DNA of 64,000 bases from the NCBI RefSeq assembly GCF_900115345.1, contig NZ_FOWC01000015.1, forward strand, positions 1 to 64,000, given 5' to 3'. A program made the position numbers and the translations under genes. Below the pieces are notes generated by a model. It searched no databases, had not been told where the DNA came from, and saw nothing but the letters and a program-made list of their open reading frames with translations. Below are positions 18,303 through 27,480 of this stretch, piece by piece (within the stretch, counting starts at the first letter, position 1; the number at the start of each line of letters is the position of its first letter). The stretch comes from Amycolatopsis rubida (GTDB lineage: Bacteria; Actinomycetota; Actinomycetes; Mycobacteriales; Pseudonocardiaceae).

Positions 18303-18800
18303 TCACGCCCCGGAAACGGTGGCGAAGGTGCTGCGGTGGAAGACCAGCGGCGAAGCCTGCGACTGCTGCCCGATCGCGCTGATCCTGAGGACAGCGAGAC
18401 AGTGGTCTCCTGCGGGGAACTCGTCGGTCAGTTCGGCCTCGAACCACGCGGAAGCTCCCTCGAACAGCAGGGCGCCCGAGTCAAGCCGGGTCACCGGAGT
18501 GCCGGCGATCCGCGAACGGGCCTCGCCCGTGGAGAGCCGGCGCGCGAGGCCCGCCTGACAGTGGCTCAGGATCGAGCCGCCGAGCCGCGGCGCGCGTTTC
18601 AGCAGCGGCCAGGTCGCCGATTCCCGGCGGATCGAGGCGACCAGCAGCGGCGGCTCGATCGACACCGTGGTGAACGAGCAGATCGTCATCACCGCGGATT
18701 CGCCGTGCGATTCCGCGGCCAGCGCGAGCACGCCCGCGGGCACCTGGCCGAAAAACGTCCGCACTTGCGTCCCGCCGAACGGGCCGGTGGCCAAGTCCAT
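18303..18800 (-). CDS. Flavin reductase-family protein (DIM6/NTAB type)
   Basis: A 165-residue FMN-binding reductase of the family that supplies reduced flavin to two-component monooxygenases. Landmarks are PAGVLALAAES near residue 25, MTICSFTTVSIEPPLLV (flavin-binding strand and loop) and the C-terminal SPLVFHRSTF. It heads the three-gene minus-strand operon with the SDR and the dimethylformamidase-like gene. The luciferase-type monooxygenase at 23379-24542 is the obvious candidate user of its FMNH2, although it lies in a separate operon. Confidence 0.85.
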   Translation of the reverse strand: MDLATGPFGGTQVRTFFGQVPAGVLALAAESHGESAVMTICSFTTVSIEPPLLVASIRRESATWPLLKRAPRLGGSILSHCQAGLARRLSTGEARSRIAGTPVTRLDSGALLFEGASAWFEAELTDEFPAGDHCLAVLRISAIGQQSQASPLVFHRSTFATVSGA

Positions 18801-18987
18801 GTATCACTCCGATCACCGGGATTGCGATCGCTTCAGTGTGCGGCGGCGTCAGCGCCGGGAGATCAGTGCAACTACGGACCCGGATGCGGATCGGCCCGCC
18901 AACGCACAGTGCGGCCCGCCCGGCCCGGCCTACACTGTCGGCACTCACCATGTCCACGGGGCGACGAAGCCCCGAAGGAGGATGCAG

Positions 18988-21261
18988 GTGCGCGGAAACC
19001 TCCCTGCCGATATCACGACCTTCGTGGGCCGTGGTGCCGAGGTACGCGAGATCCGGCGGCTGATGCGGCAATCCCGCATGGTCACCTTGATCGGCGTCGG
19101 CGGGGTCGGCAAGACGCGGCTCGCCCGTGCCGTCGCCGCCGACCTCGGACGGGCGTTCGACGCCGGGGTGTGGCTCGTCGATCTGACGCCGTTGACCAGT
19201 CCGGACCTCCTTGAGAGTGCCATCCGCGATGTCCTGCCCGCCGCGCCGGGGACCGGAGCACTGTGGGAACAGATCGGGCGGCGCGGCCTCCTGCTCGAGC
19301 TGGACAACTGCGACCACCTCGCGTCGGAAGTGGGGCCGGTGATCACCGAACTGCTGCTCCGGTGCCCCGGGATGCGCGCGCTGATCACCAGCCGGTCGTC
19401 GCTCGGGGTCAGCGGCGAGCAGGTGTACGAGGTCGCTCCGCTCGGGGTGCGGGCCACCGGTGCCGAGCTGTCCGAGGCGGCCACGCTGTTCCGTGACCGA
19501 GTCCGCGCGCTCGACAGCACCACCACGGTCGATTTCGCCGCACCCGAGGTCACCGAACTCTGCAGCAGGCTCGACGGTCTCCCGCTGGCCATCGAACTCG
19601 CCGCGCTGCGCACCCGCGCACTGTCGATCACCGAAATCCTTGACGGGCTGCAAGCGCGGTTCGACCTGCTCGACGGCGGGCCGCGCGACCTTCCCCCGCA
19701 CCACCAGAGCCTGCGTGCCCTGCTGGAATGGAGCTGGGACCAGTGCTCGCCGGCCGAACAGCGCCTCTGGTCGCGGCTCGCGGTGTTCAGCGGCTCGGCA
19801 CCGCTGGACGCAGTGCTCGCGGTCGCCGACCTGGACCGGCGGAAAGGCATCCGCCTGGTCGAGTCGCTGGTGCGACGTTCGGTGCTGCAGCACCTCCAGG
19901 CCGGCGATGCTTCGCGGTACCGGATGCTCGACACCGTTCGCGAGTTCGGCGCGCTGATGCTGCAGGACGCCACCGAGGAACTGCGCCTTCGCCACGCGGC
20001 TTACTACCTGGCCTTGGCCGACGAGGCCTCCACCGCCTGGTTCGGCCCGGAGGAGCAGTCGATCGGCGCCCGCGTCAAGACCGAGATCGCGAACATCCGC
20101 ACTGCGCTCGACACCGCACTCGCCGATCGCCGCCACTGCGAACAAGCAGCGCGAACGGTTGCGGCATTGTGGTTCTACTGGCTGGGCTGCGGCGACATCG
20201 ACGAAGGCACGTTGTGGTGCGACAAGACCGCGGCGGCACTCGGCCGGTTCGGCCTCCCGGCACCGTCGCCGTTCCTGTGGGTACGCGGGTGGCTCCAGCT
20301 CGTCGCAGGCGACACCGGCACCGCGCGGCGAAGCCTGACCGGTTGCCTGGAAGCCGCGAAGCGTGAGGGCGACACCCGCAATGCCGCATACGCCCAGGCG
20401 TTTCTGGGCGCCCTGCACGGTTTCGCCGGCGACTACGCCGCATTCGGTTCGTGTTACCAGGAGGCGATCGGATCTGCCCGAGCAGTCGGAGACCACCTCG
20501 CCACCGCGATGTTCCTGGTGCACCAGGCGGAGATCCGGAGCCTGATCGGCGAACCCGAGATCGCCCTGCGGTTGTGTGCGCGGAGCGCGGAAATCTGTCA
20601 GGCACACGGGGACCGCTGGTGCCTCTGTTACACGTTGTGGGTGCGCGCGCTGTGCCACCACGTCACCGGCCAGGCCGCCGCCGCGCTGGAGCGGGCTTTG
20701 GCCGCGGCGAAGCTGGCGATGACCCTCGACGACCACCTTGCCGCCGTCCTGGTGTCCGAGGTGGCCGCGTGGTCCATGGTCGAGGACGATGCGAAGCGTT
20801 CAGCGGTCCTGCTGGCCGCGACCGCGCGCTACTGGACGATGTCCGGGAAGGTGCTGCTGGGATTCGACCGGCTCATCGGCCACCGGGAAGCGGCGCTGGC
20901 TGTGCTGGCGGAGAAACTCGCGCCCGCGCAAGCGGAGGAGGCGGCAGCGGCCGGCCGGGCTCTGGGGGACAGCGGCGCGCGGGCGATCCTCGCCGGGGCA
21001 TTCGACGAACTCGCCCCCGCGCCCCCGGTTGTCCCGGGCGAGCCGGAGAAACCCAAACCGGACAACGGCTTTCTCGAACTTCTCAGCGCCAGGGAACGGG
21101 AAGTGGCGGTGCTCGTGAGCGAGGGCAAGACCAATCAGCAGATCGCCCACGAGCTGATCATCGGCCGCCGCACCATCGACACGCATGTGTCGAACATCCT
21201 GGCCAAGTGCGGGCTGCGGCGACGGGCCGAGATCGCCGCGCTCGTTTCGTCTTCGTCCTAA
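18988..21261 (+). CDS. LuxR-family ATPase regulator (LAL/AfsR-like with TPR-like middle)
   Basis: A large regulator of 757 residues. The N-terminus holds a STAND/NB-ARC-type ATPase (Walker A GVGGVGKT at 36-43; LLLELDNCDH as the Walker B region; SRSSLGVSGEQVYEV). A helical, probably TPR-like middle follows, and a LuxR helix-turn-helix ends the protein (LSAREREVAVLVSEGKTNQQ, then RRTIDTHVSNILAKCGL). The GTG at 18988 was chosen because AAGGAGG (18975-18981) lies six bases before it; an ATG at 18982 abuts the same site. It diverges from the flavin-reductase operon and converges with the amidase operon, so it is the likely activator of one or both. Confidence 0.87.
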   Translation: MRGNLPADITTFVGRGAEVREIRRLMRQSRMVTLIGVGGVGKTRLARAVAADLGRAFDAGVWLVDLTPLTSPDLLESAIRDVLPAAPGTGALWEQIGRRGLLLELDNCDHLASEVGPVITELLLRCPGMRALITSRSSLGVSGEQVYEVAPLGVRATGAELSEAATLFRDRVRALDSTTTVDFAAPEVTELCSRLDGLPLAIELAALRTRALSITEILDGLQARFDLLDGGPRDLPPHHQSLRALLEWSWDQCSPAEQRLWSRLAVFSGSAPLDAVLAVADLDRRKGIRLVESLVRRSVLQHLQAGDASRYRMLDTVREFGALMLQDATEELRLRHAAYYLALADEASTAWFGPEEQSIGARVKTEIANIRTALDTALADRRHCEQAARTVAALWFYWLGCGDIDEGTLWCDKTAAALGRFGLPAPSPFLWVRGWLQLVAGDTGTARRSLTGCLEAAKREGDTRNAAYAQAFLGALHGFAGDYAAFGSCYQEAIGSARAVGDHLATAMFLVHQAEIRSLIGEPEIALRLCARSAEICQAHGDRWCLCYTLWVRALCHHVTGQAAAALERALAAAKLAMTLDDHLAAVLVSEVAAWSMVEDDAKRSAVLLAATARYWTMSGKVLLGFDRLIGHREAALAVLAEKLAPAQAEEAAAAGRALGDSGARAILAGAFDELAPAPPVVPGEPEKPKPDNGFLELLSAREREVAVLVSEGKTNQQIAHELIIGRRTIDTHVSNILAKCGLRRRAEIAALVSSSS

Positions 21262-21551
21262 CCGGACGACGAAGGTCCGAAGTGGACGCGGACCCAGTCG
21301 CCCGCGACCCAGCCGCGCGTCGCGGCGTAGGCGATCATCCCGTCGAACCCGGCCCGCCACTCGTCCTCGCCGGGTCCCAGTGCGCGCAGCACGGCTACCT
21401 TGAGCCAGCAGTGATCACCTGCGTAGGTGCCCGCTCCCGACTCCTCCAGCGCTGATGACAGCTCCTCGGGAGACAGGTCGCTGGTGGCGGAGAGGCGGCG
21501 AAGATCGCCGGTTTCCCGTACCGCCAAGTGCTTGCCGATCACGACTTTCAT
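21258..21551 (-). CDS. Small conserved-looking protein of unknown function
   Basis: A 97-residue protein (MKVVIGKHLAVRETGDLRRL at the start). I do not recognise a family. It has no signal peptide or membrane segment and appears a mixed alpha/beta protein with a Trp-rich C-terminal part. Its ATG overlaps the amidase stop as ATGA, which strongly implies it is translated as the last gene of the long minus-strand operon. Its last bases overlap the end of the LuxR-type gene on the other strand. Confidence 0.7.
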   Translation of the reverse strand: MKVVIGKHLAVRETGDLRRLSATSDLSPEELSSALEESGAGTYAGDHCWLKVAVLRALGPGEDEWRAGFDGMIAYAATRGWVAGDWVRVHFGPSSSG

Positions 21552-22972
21552 CGCTGGTCCTCCTCGACGTGGACGGCCGGGCGGCGCCCGGCCCACGGCA
21601 GCGCCTGCTCCAGCTGCGCGGCGGTCCGGAGCAGAAGGTCCTCGCGGTACAGGTCCGCGCTGAGCTGCACTCCCAGCGGAAGCCCGTCCCCGGTCTGCGC
21701 GAGCGGCAACGTGACGGCCGGTCCTCCGGTGACGTTCGAAATCGCGCAGGTGGGATGCGACACCACGCATCGGCGTACCCATTCGGCCGCCGAGCAGCGT
21801 GGGTCGTCCGCATCGATCTCCCCGATCGCGGGCGCCGGAGCGGTCGACGTCGGAGTGATCCACAGGTCCCAGTCCTGGTGGAACGAGCCGAGCGCGCGGC
21901 TCGCCGCGTTGTATCGGTCGAACGCGACGGCGAGGTCGACCGGGTTCAGCGCCCGGCCCGCCTCCGCGCAGGCGATCGTGGTGGCCTCGAACAGATCCCG
22001 GTCCGCCCCGGAGTTCAGCAGGGGAATCACCGCCGCTGCCGTACCGGCGCACCAGGTGGTGGTGAGTGCGGCCAGAAAGGCTTCCCAGTCGACCCCGGGA
22101 CTGGCTTCCGCCACCACATGGCCCAGCCCGGCGAGCGTGGCCGCGGCCAGCTCGACGGCGGCTCGCACGTCCGGTGCGGCTTCCCGCCCTTCGGCCGCAA
22201 CGGCGATGCGCAGCCGGCGCGGCGAGGGATGCGCTATCTCGTCCCGATACGGCCTCGCCGGTGCGGGAGCCCCGTACTTTTCGCCCGGAGCGTTGCCCTG
22301 CACGAGATCGAGCAGATGCGCGGAGTCACGCACGGTGCGCGTCACCGCGAACTCCACGACGTTGCCGTACATCAGTTCTTGCTGCCCCGGGCCGAGCGGG
22401 ACCCGGCCCCTGCTCGGCTTCAGTCCGACGAGACCGGTGTGCGCGGCCGGGATGCGGATCGATCCGGCTCCGTCGTTCGCGTGCGCGACGGGAACGACAC
22501 CGGCCGCCACGAGCGCTGCCGAGCCGCCGCTGGAACCACCCGGAGTCCGGCCGAGGTTCCAGGGGTTGCGCGCCGGTCCCCGCCACTTCTGGCCCGCGAC
22601 GACGCTGAGCCCGAACTCGGGGGTTTTCGTCGTCCCGAGCAGACCCAGCCCGGCCGCGCGGAACCGGTGCATGAGCGTGGAATCCGCCTCGGCGGGCGCG
22701 GTCTGGGCCAGTGCCGCGCTCCCGCCGTGCCCGCGCACTCCGGCCGCCGCGATCAGCAGGTCCTTGATGACGAACGGAACGCCGGCGAACTCGCCGTCCG
22801 GCTGTGGCGGACGCTCGAACGGGCCCTCGGTGAAAGCCGCGAGCCGCGGTTCGAGCGCGGCAGCCGCCTCGAGCGCGGCCTGCCACACTTCGGCCGCGGT
22901 GACCTGGCCGGCCCTGATCAGGCCGGCCAGGCCCACCGCGTCGCGCGAGCTGTACTCCTGCGGTGACAGCAT
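21548..22972 (-). CDS. Amidase signature-family hydrolase
   Basis: An amidase of 474 residues. The Ser-cisSer-Lys machinery is visible: the Lys in PFVIKDLL near residue 80 and the Gly/Ser block TPGGSSGGSAALVAAG. The N-terminal SRDAVGLAGLIRAGQVTAAE is also typical. Members hydrolyse linear amides and carbamates to acid and ammonia. The ATG overlaps the stop of the NTF2-like gene by one base. In this operon an amidase would fit as a late step that releases ammonia or an amine after oxidative cleavage, but the substrate is not shown by sequence. Confidence 0.88.
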   Translation of the reverse strand: MLSPQEYSSRDAVGLAGLIRAGQVTAAEVWQAALEAAAALEPRLAAFTEGPFERPPQPDGEFAGVPFVIKDLLIAAAGVRGHGGSAALAQTAPAEADSTLMHRFRAAGLGLLGTTKTPEFGLSVVAGQKWRGPARNPWNLGRTPGGSSGGSAALVAAGVVPVAHANDGAGSIRIPAAHTGLVGLKPSRGRVPLGPGQQELMYGNVVEFAVTRTVRDSAHLLDLVQGNAPGEKYGAPAPARPYRDEIAHPSPRRLRIAVAAEGREAAPDVRAAVELAAATLAGLGHVVAEASPGVDWEAFLAALTTTWCAGTAAAVIPLLNSGADRDLFEATTIACAEAGRALNPVDLAVAFDRYNAASRALGSFHQDWDLWITPTSTAPAPAIGEIDADDPRCSAAEWVRRCVVSHPTCAISNVTGGPAVTLPLAQTGDGLPLGVQLSADLYREDLLLRTAAQLEQALPWAGRRPAVHVEEDQR

Positions 22973-23379
22973 CAGTACCCGGTCCCGGTTCCCCGGGAAT
23001 CCCCGGCGGCGGTCCAGACGTCCCGGTGCATCCGCCAAGCGCCGTCGGCGTCGAGCCGGTGCACGATGAGGTAGTTGCTGCGCCGCACGGAATCGCCGGC
23101 GGCGGTGCGGAACGTGCCCGCGGCCCGTCCTTCCTCGACGGCGAGGCGCCCGTCGCACCTGAGTTCGACCACCTCCACCTCCTGCCGGACGAACCCCGCG
23201 TCGAGCCAGCCGGTGAACGCCTGCTCGATCGCCGCGCGGCCCCGCACTACCGCTCCGTCCGGCAGCAGGAGAGCCCCGTCCGCGGTGTAGAGCGAAGCGA
23301 ACAGCGCCGCGTCCCGCTGATCGATGCTGCGCACCACGGCCGCGTGGACCTCCGCCAGTTCCTCGCGCGAATACGTCAT
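22972..23379 (-). CDS. SnoaL/SgcJ-type NTF2-like protein
   Basis: A protein of 135 residues of the SgcJ/EcaC/SnoaL-like NTF2 superfamily: an N-terminal helix (VHAAVVRSIDQRDAALFASL), then YTADGALLLPDGAVVRGRAA and a strand-rich C-terminus with RRSNYLIVHRLDADGAWR. Such proteins act as cyclases, isomerases or ligand-binding accessories. It overlaps both neighbours by one base, the luciferase-type monooxygenase before it and the amidase after it, so it is probably made in fixed ratio with them. Confidence 0.8.
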   Translation of the reverse strand: MTYSREELAEVHAAVVRSIDQRDAALFASLYTADGALLLPDGAVVRGRAAIEQAFTGWLDAGFVRQEVEVVELRCDGRLAVEEGRAAGTFRTAAGDSVRRSNYLIVHRLDADGAWRMHRDVWTAAGDSRGTGTGY

Positions 23380-24542
23380 CAGACCGCGCCCTCCGCGGCG
23401 GCCTTCTCGTAGCTGGCCGTCTGCCGCGGGTCGCCCGGGAGCAGCCCGACCGGGCCCGAGCGCACGACGCCTGCCGGGTTGGCGAAGTAAGGGATCACGT
23501 GGCGGCCCAGGTGCTCGATCGTCTGCATGATCTCGTCGTGGGTGCCGCCGTCGATGCGGAGCACGATCTCGTCGGCTCCGGCCGCCTCGTGGCGCTGGAC
23601 CTGCTTGACGACGTACTCGGGGTCACCGACGAGGATGGTGGGGGTGTTGTCCCGCAGCCACTGCGGGTCCTCCACGTGCTCGCGCAGTTCCTTGATCCGC
23701 ACGAATCCGCCGTACTGCTCCGGTGACCGCTCGGCGAGCTGCACGTACACGTCGTTGATGATCATCCGGCCGAACTTCAGCAGGTCGTCCTCGGCGAGCG
23801 CGAGCGCCTCGTCGTTCGTCTTCGCGCACCGGGCGGTCATCACACTCGACGCCGCCGACTTCACCGCGTACTTGCCCACCGGAGCGACCTCGGATTCGGC
23901 GACCGCGTTGTAGGCGGCCAGGTACTTCTCCAGCGTTTCCCAGCCGAGGTAGAGGTCGGAGGTGATCATGCCCAGGCCGCGCCGCCGGGCGTCCGCGGCC
24001 GATTCCGCCGACTGGCAGATTTTGTACAGCGGCGGATGCGGTTCCTGCACGCCTTTCGGGGTCAGCCGCCGTTCCGGGATCGAGCCCCAGTACTTTCCTT
24101 CGTGGCTGAAGGTGTCGTTGCTCAGCGCGTTCACGATGAGGTCCAGCGCCTCCTCGGAACGGTCCTTCGTCTCTTCCAGCGAAACTCCGAATGCGTCCAG
24201 CTGCAGCAGCGTGTTGCCCCGGGCGGTCGTGAGTTCCATCCGGCCGCGGGAGAAGATGTCCACAGTGGCCAGTTGCTCGGCGACGAGGATCGGATGGACC
24301 ACCGGGAGCAGGCGGCTCATGTGCCGCAACCGGATGCGGCTGGTGTTGAGCGCGACCGCGGTGAAGAGGCATTCGACCGACGGGGTGACCGCGATGTCGT
24401 TGAAGAAATGGTGCTCGGACGTCCCCCATCCGTGAAAGCCCATCTCCTCGGCGAAGACGGCTTCCTCGATCATGTCGAAGTAACGCCGGCGGTGTGTGTT
24501 CCCCGGCTGGGTCCCGCACTCGGACAACATGACGAAACGCAT
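23379..24542 (-). CDS. Luciferase-like (LLM class) flavin-dependent monooxygenase
   Basis: A bacterial-luciferase-fold oxidoreductase of 387 residues. Typical segments are MGFHGWGTSEHHF near residue 35, the strand IRLRHMSRLLPVVHPILVAE, DIFSRGRMELTTARGN (FMN phosphate region) and the C-terminal ILVGDPEYVVKQVQRHEAAG. It probably uses FMNH2 from a separate reductase; the flavin reductase at 18303-18800 is the nearest. Relatives oxidise aliphatic substrates or open amide-containing rings. The C-terminal 40 residues beyond the barrel are not typical and may be disordered. Confidence 0.87.
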   Translation of the reverse strand: MRFVMLSECGTQPGNTHRRRYFDMIEEAVFAEEMGFHGWGTSEHHFFNDIAVTPSVECLFTAVALNTSRIRLRHMSRLLPVVHPILVAEQLATVDIFSRGRMELTTARGNTLLQLDAFGVSLEETKDRSEEALDLIVNALSNDTFSHEGKYWGSIPERRLTPKGVQEPHPPLYKICQSAESAADARRRGLGMITSDLYLGWETLEKYLAAYNAVAESEVAPVGKYAVKSAASSVMTARCAKTNDEALALAEDDLLKFGRMIINDVYVQLAERSPEQYGGFVRIKELREHVEDPQWLRDNTPTILVGDPEYVVKQVQRHEAAGADEIVLRIDGGTHDEIMQTIEHLGRHVIPYFANPAGVVRSGPVGLLPGDPRQTASYEKAAAEGAV

Positions 24543-24548
24543 GGCAAG

Positions 24549-26111
24549 TCAACTCTCTTTCCTGGACGGGCCACTTGATCTGGTCGAGCATTCCCCGGCG
24601 CCGGGCACGGCGGATCCGCACTCCTGCCGAGAGGGTTGCCGACTTCCGAGTTCATCGCGTACCTGGCGGCGAACGACCTTTCCGTACGCGTTCTTGGGGA
24701 GTTCGGCGACGAACTCGATTCGCTTCGGTTTCTTGAAACTCGCGATGCTCTCGCGGCACCACGCCATCAGCTCGCCTGCCTCCACGGCGGACGAAGACAC
24801 GACCGCGGCGGCGACCGACTCGCCCCAGTGCGGATCCGGCTCGCCGAACACGCACGCCTCCCTGACCGCCGGGTGCCGCAGCAGGGCCTCTTCGACCTCC
24901 CTCGGGTAGATGTTGCTGCCGCCGGAGATGATCACGTCGTTCCGGCGGGACAACAGGTAGAGCCTGCCGTTCTCGAAACGCCCGACATCGCCGGTGTGCA
25001 GCCAGCCGCCGCGCAAAGCCGCGGCGGTGGCCGCGGTGTCGTTCCAATAGCCGAGCATGACTACGTCACCGCGCACGCACACTTCGCCTTCGGCGCCCTC
25101 CGGCAGCGGCATTCCCGTCTCGTCCACCATGCGGACCTCGACGTCGGTGCGGGCGATTCCGGTCGACGACAACGCTTTCCCGCGATGGTCTTGCGGGCGC
25201 AGGTAGGTGATCGTCATCGGCGCCTCGCCCTGACCGTAGAGCTGGACGAAAATCGGGCCGAAGCGATCGATGGCCGCTTGCGCGAGGCTCGGGTCCATCG
25301 GTGCGCCGCCGTAGATGATCCGTCGCAGCGTCGACGGCGCGGTTTTCGCGTCGAGCAACCGGTGGATCATGGTCGGCGCCAGGAAGGCGATGACCGTGAC
25401 TTGTTCGCGTTCGATCGTGGCGAGCACGTCTGCGGGAACGAAGGAAGTGCCCGGGCAGACATGATTTCTCGCCCCGCGCGCGATCGACGGCAGGGCGTAC
25501 AAACCGGACCCATGGGACAGCGGGGCGACGTGCAGGACGACGTCTTCGGGCTGGAAGTCGCACATGTCGGCCAGCGCGTTCATCGTGCTGGCACACAGGT
25601 TCCGGTGCGAGAGCATCGCGCCCTTCGGGCGGCCGGTGGTGCCTGAGGTGTAGAAGAGCCACGCCAGGTCGTCCGGATCCGCTTCCGCATCGGCGAACCC
25701 GTGCGCGTCGCCGGTCGCGACGATCTCGGCGAAGGAGCCCGGACCCGTCCGGCCGACGGCGATCCGTGCCACCTGCGCCGGCGGGCCCGGCGGCTCGTCG
25801 ACCACGACCGCCCGTGCGCCGGAATGGTCGAGGATGTAGGCGAGTTCGGCCGGGTGGAGCTTGGCGTTCACCGGAACAGCCACGAACCCGCCCTTGAGGA
25901 GGCCGAACAGGATCGGGAAGTATTCGGCCCGGTTCGGCAGAAAAAGGGCGATGCGATCGCCGCGCCGGTATCCCCGGCGACGGAGACCGTCGGCGAAGGC
26001 CGCGGCCTGCGCGTCGAGTTCGGCGTAGGTCAGCGTGGCGCCACCGCCGTCGACCGCGATCCGGGCGGGATGCGCCCGTGCGGCCTTGGTCAAGAACGTT
26101 CCGACGTTCAC
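24549..26111 (-). CDS. AMP-binding acyl-CoA synthetase
   Basis: A 520-residue ANL-superfamily ligase. The P-loop motif LFYTSGTTGRPKGAMLSHRN (A3), the A5-like QLYGQGEAPMTIT, the A7 motif LHTGDVGRF and the C-terminal catalytic Lys in PKNAYGKVVRRQ are all present. It probably activates a carboxylic acid through the adenylate to a CoA thioester. The start is GTG with GGTGAA upstream. It lies 6 bases before the monooxygenase and 7 after the aminotransferase gene, so it belongs to the same operon. Chain length and acid type cannot be assigned. Confidence 0.88.
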   Translation of the reverse strand: MNVGTFLTKAARAHPARIAVDGGGATLTYAELDAQAAAFADGLRRRGYRRGDRIALFLPNRAEYFPILFGLLKGGFVAVPVNAKLHPAELAYILDHSGARAVVVDEPPGPPAQVARIAVGRTGPGSFAEIVATGDAHGFADAEADPDDLAWLFYTSGTTGRPKGAMLSHRNLCASTMNALADMCDFQPEDVVLHVAPLSHGSGLYALPSIARGARNHVCPGTSFVPADVLATIEREQVTVIAFLAPTMIHRLLDAKTAPSTLRRIIYGGAPMDPSLAQAAIDRFGPIFVQLYGQGEAPMTITYLRPQDHRGKALSSTGIARTDVEVRMVDETGMPLPEGAEGEVCVRGDVVMLGYWNDTAATAAALRGGWLHTGDVGRFENGRLYLLSRRNDVIISGGSNIYPREVEEALLRHPAVREACVFGEPDPHWGESVAAAVVSSSAVEAGELMAWCRESIASFKKPKRIEFVAELPKNAYGKVVRRQVRDELGSRQPSRQECGSAVPGAGECSTRSSGPSRKES

Positions 26112-26118
26112 GGCTGGT

Positions 26119-27480
26119 TCACCGCGGCCGGGCGAGCACGGAGTCCAGCCGGTCGACGACGTCCGCCGCGTCCTTGGCGGTCAGGCACAGCGGAGGAACG
26201 AGCCGCAGCACGTTCGCGTGCGCGCCGGCCTTCGTGACGATCACCGAATCGGCGATTTCGTCGGCGATGGCGTGCACGAGTTCGGTGGCGGGTTCCTTCG
26301 TGTCCCGGTCTTTCACCAGCTCCATGCCGATCATCAGGCCGCGGCCGCGCACGTCGCCGATGACCTCGTACCGGGTCTGGAGTTCGCGGAACATGTCCAT
26401 CGCCTGCGCGCCGACGATCCGCGCGTTCTCCTGCAGCCCACCGTGTTCCAGCGCGGCCAGCACCCCGCGGCCGGCCGCGCAGCAGGTGGGATTCGACCCC
26501 ATGGTGCTCATGAACGTGCGGCCGGTCATGGCCTCGGCGATGTCCCGCCGGGCGATCACCGCCGACAGCGGGAACCCGTTGCCGATGCCCTTCGCCATCA
26601 CCACCATGTCCGGGACGACACCGTGCTCGGTGAACCCGAAGAAATGTGCGCCGGTGCGGCCGACCGCGGTCTGCACTTCATCGGCGATCACGACGCCGCC
26701 GAGTTCTCGGGCGAGGGCGCTGGTCTGCCGGACGTATTCGGTCGGCATCGGGATGACGCCGCCGTAACCCTGGATGGGCTCGAAGATGTAGGCGGCGAGT
26801 TCGCCGTTCGTGGAAGCCGCGATACTCGATCGGAATTCCGCCAGGTACGGGTCGACGCCGGGTCCGTGAATGCCGCGGTACTGGTCGGGGTTGGTAACAT
26901 GGATTATTCCGGACGCACTCGGAATTTTCTGGTGGAAGCGGGCGATCGAGGTTGTCGCGTTCGCCGTCGCCCCGACCGCTCCGTGGTAGGCCGAGCGAAG
27001 GGCGACGACGGCGTGCCGCTGGGTGTAATTGCGTGCCATCATCAGGGCGAGGTCGACTGCTTCGGTGCCGCTGCTCAGGAAATGGACCACCCAATCGCCG
27101 GGGGGCATTTTGCCCACCAGCGCTTTGGCCAGCGAAGCGGGCCCGGGGTGCATCCACATCGTGGAACAGTGCTGCATGTCTTCGAGTTGCTCGCGGACCG
27201 CGGCCTGCACATACGGGCTGCGGTAGCCGGCGCTGATGGCCTGGTTCATCGCGACGGTATCGATGTAGCGATTGCCGTCGCTGTCGAAGAGGTACTGGCC
27301 CAGCCCGCTTTTGAACAGAACAGGCTTCGTTGTCGCCTGAAAGGTCTTCAGCACCGGGGTGAGGTAGGTTTCCCGGTCGGCCAACGCGGTGCGGTAATCC
27401 CATTCGAGCGGAGGAAGTGTTTCCAGAATTTCGGCTTCGGGGAGTGCGGTCGCGCCGGGCGGCACGGGGGAGTCGGTCAT
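26119..27480 (-). CDS. Class III PLP-dependent aminotransferase or phospho-lyase
   Basis: A fold-type I PLP enzyme of 453 residues. The Schiff-base Lys is Lys297 (MAKGIGNGFP), with FLSSGTEAVDLAL as the PLP-phosphate region and IADEVQTAVGRTG supplying the Asp. The sequence is of the AGXT2 type, a branch that also contains the ethanolamine-phosphate and 5-phosphohydroxylysine phospho-lyases. That matters because a small-molecule kinase gene lies two genes upstream: kinase plus class III PLP enzyme is the known pairing for phospho-lyase pathways. The ATG overlaps the RibB/RidA fusion's stop as ATGA. Confidence 0.87.
   Translation of the reverse strand: MTDSPVPPGATALPEAEILETLPPLEWDYRTALADRETYLTPVLKTFQATTKPVLFKSGLGQYLFDSDGNRYIDTVAMNQAISAGYRSPYVQAAVREQLEDMQHCSTMWMHPGPASLAKALVGKMPPGDWVVHFLSSGTEAVDLALMMARNYTQRHAVVALRSAYHGAVGATANATTSIARFHQKIPSASGIIHVTNPDQYRGIHGPGVDPYLAEFRSSIAASTNGELAAYIFEPIQGYGGVIPMPTEYVRQTSALARELGGVVIADEVQTAVGRTGAHFFGFTEHGVVPDMVVMAKGIGNGFPLSAVIARRDIAEAMTGRTFMSTMGSNPTCCAAGRGVLAALEHGGLQENARIVGAQAMDMFRELQTRYEVIGDVRGRGLMIGMELVKDRDTKEPATELVHAIADEIADSVIVTKAGAHANVLRLVPPLCLTAKDAADVVDRLDSVLARPR

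Noticed and set aside
18481..20736. Long minus-strand open frame opposite the LuxR-type regulator
   Set aside because: No motif is visible; the plus frame has Walker A and a LuxR helix-turn-helix.
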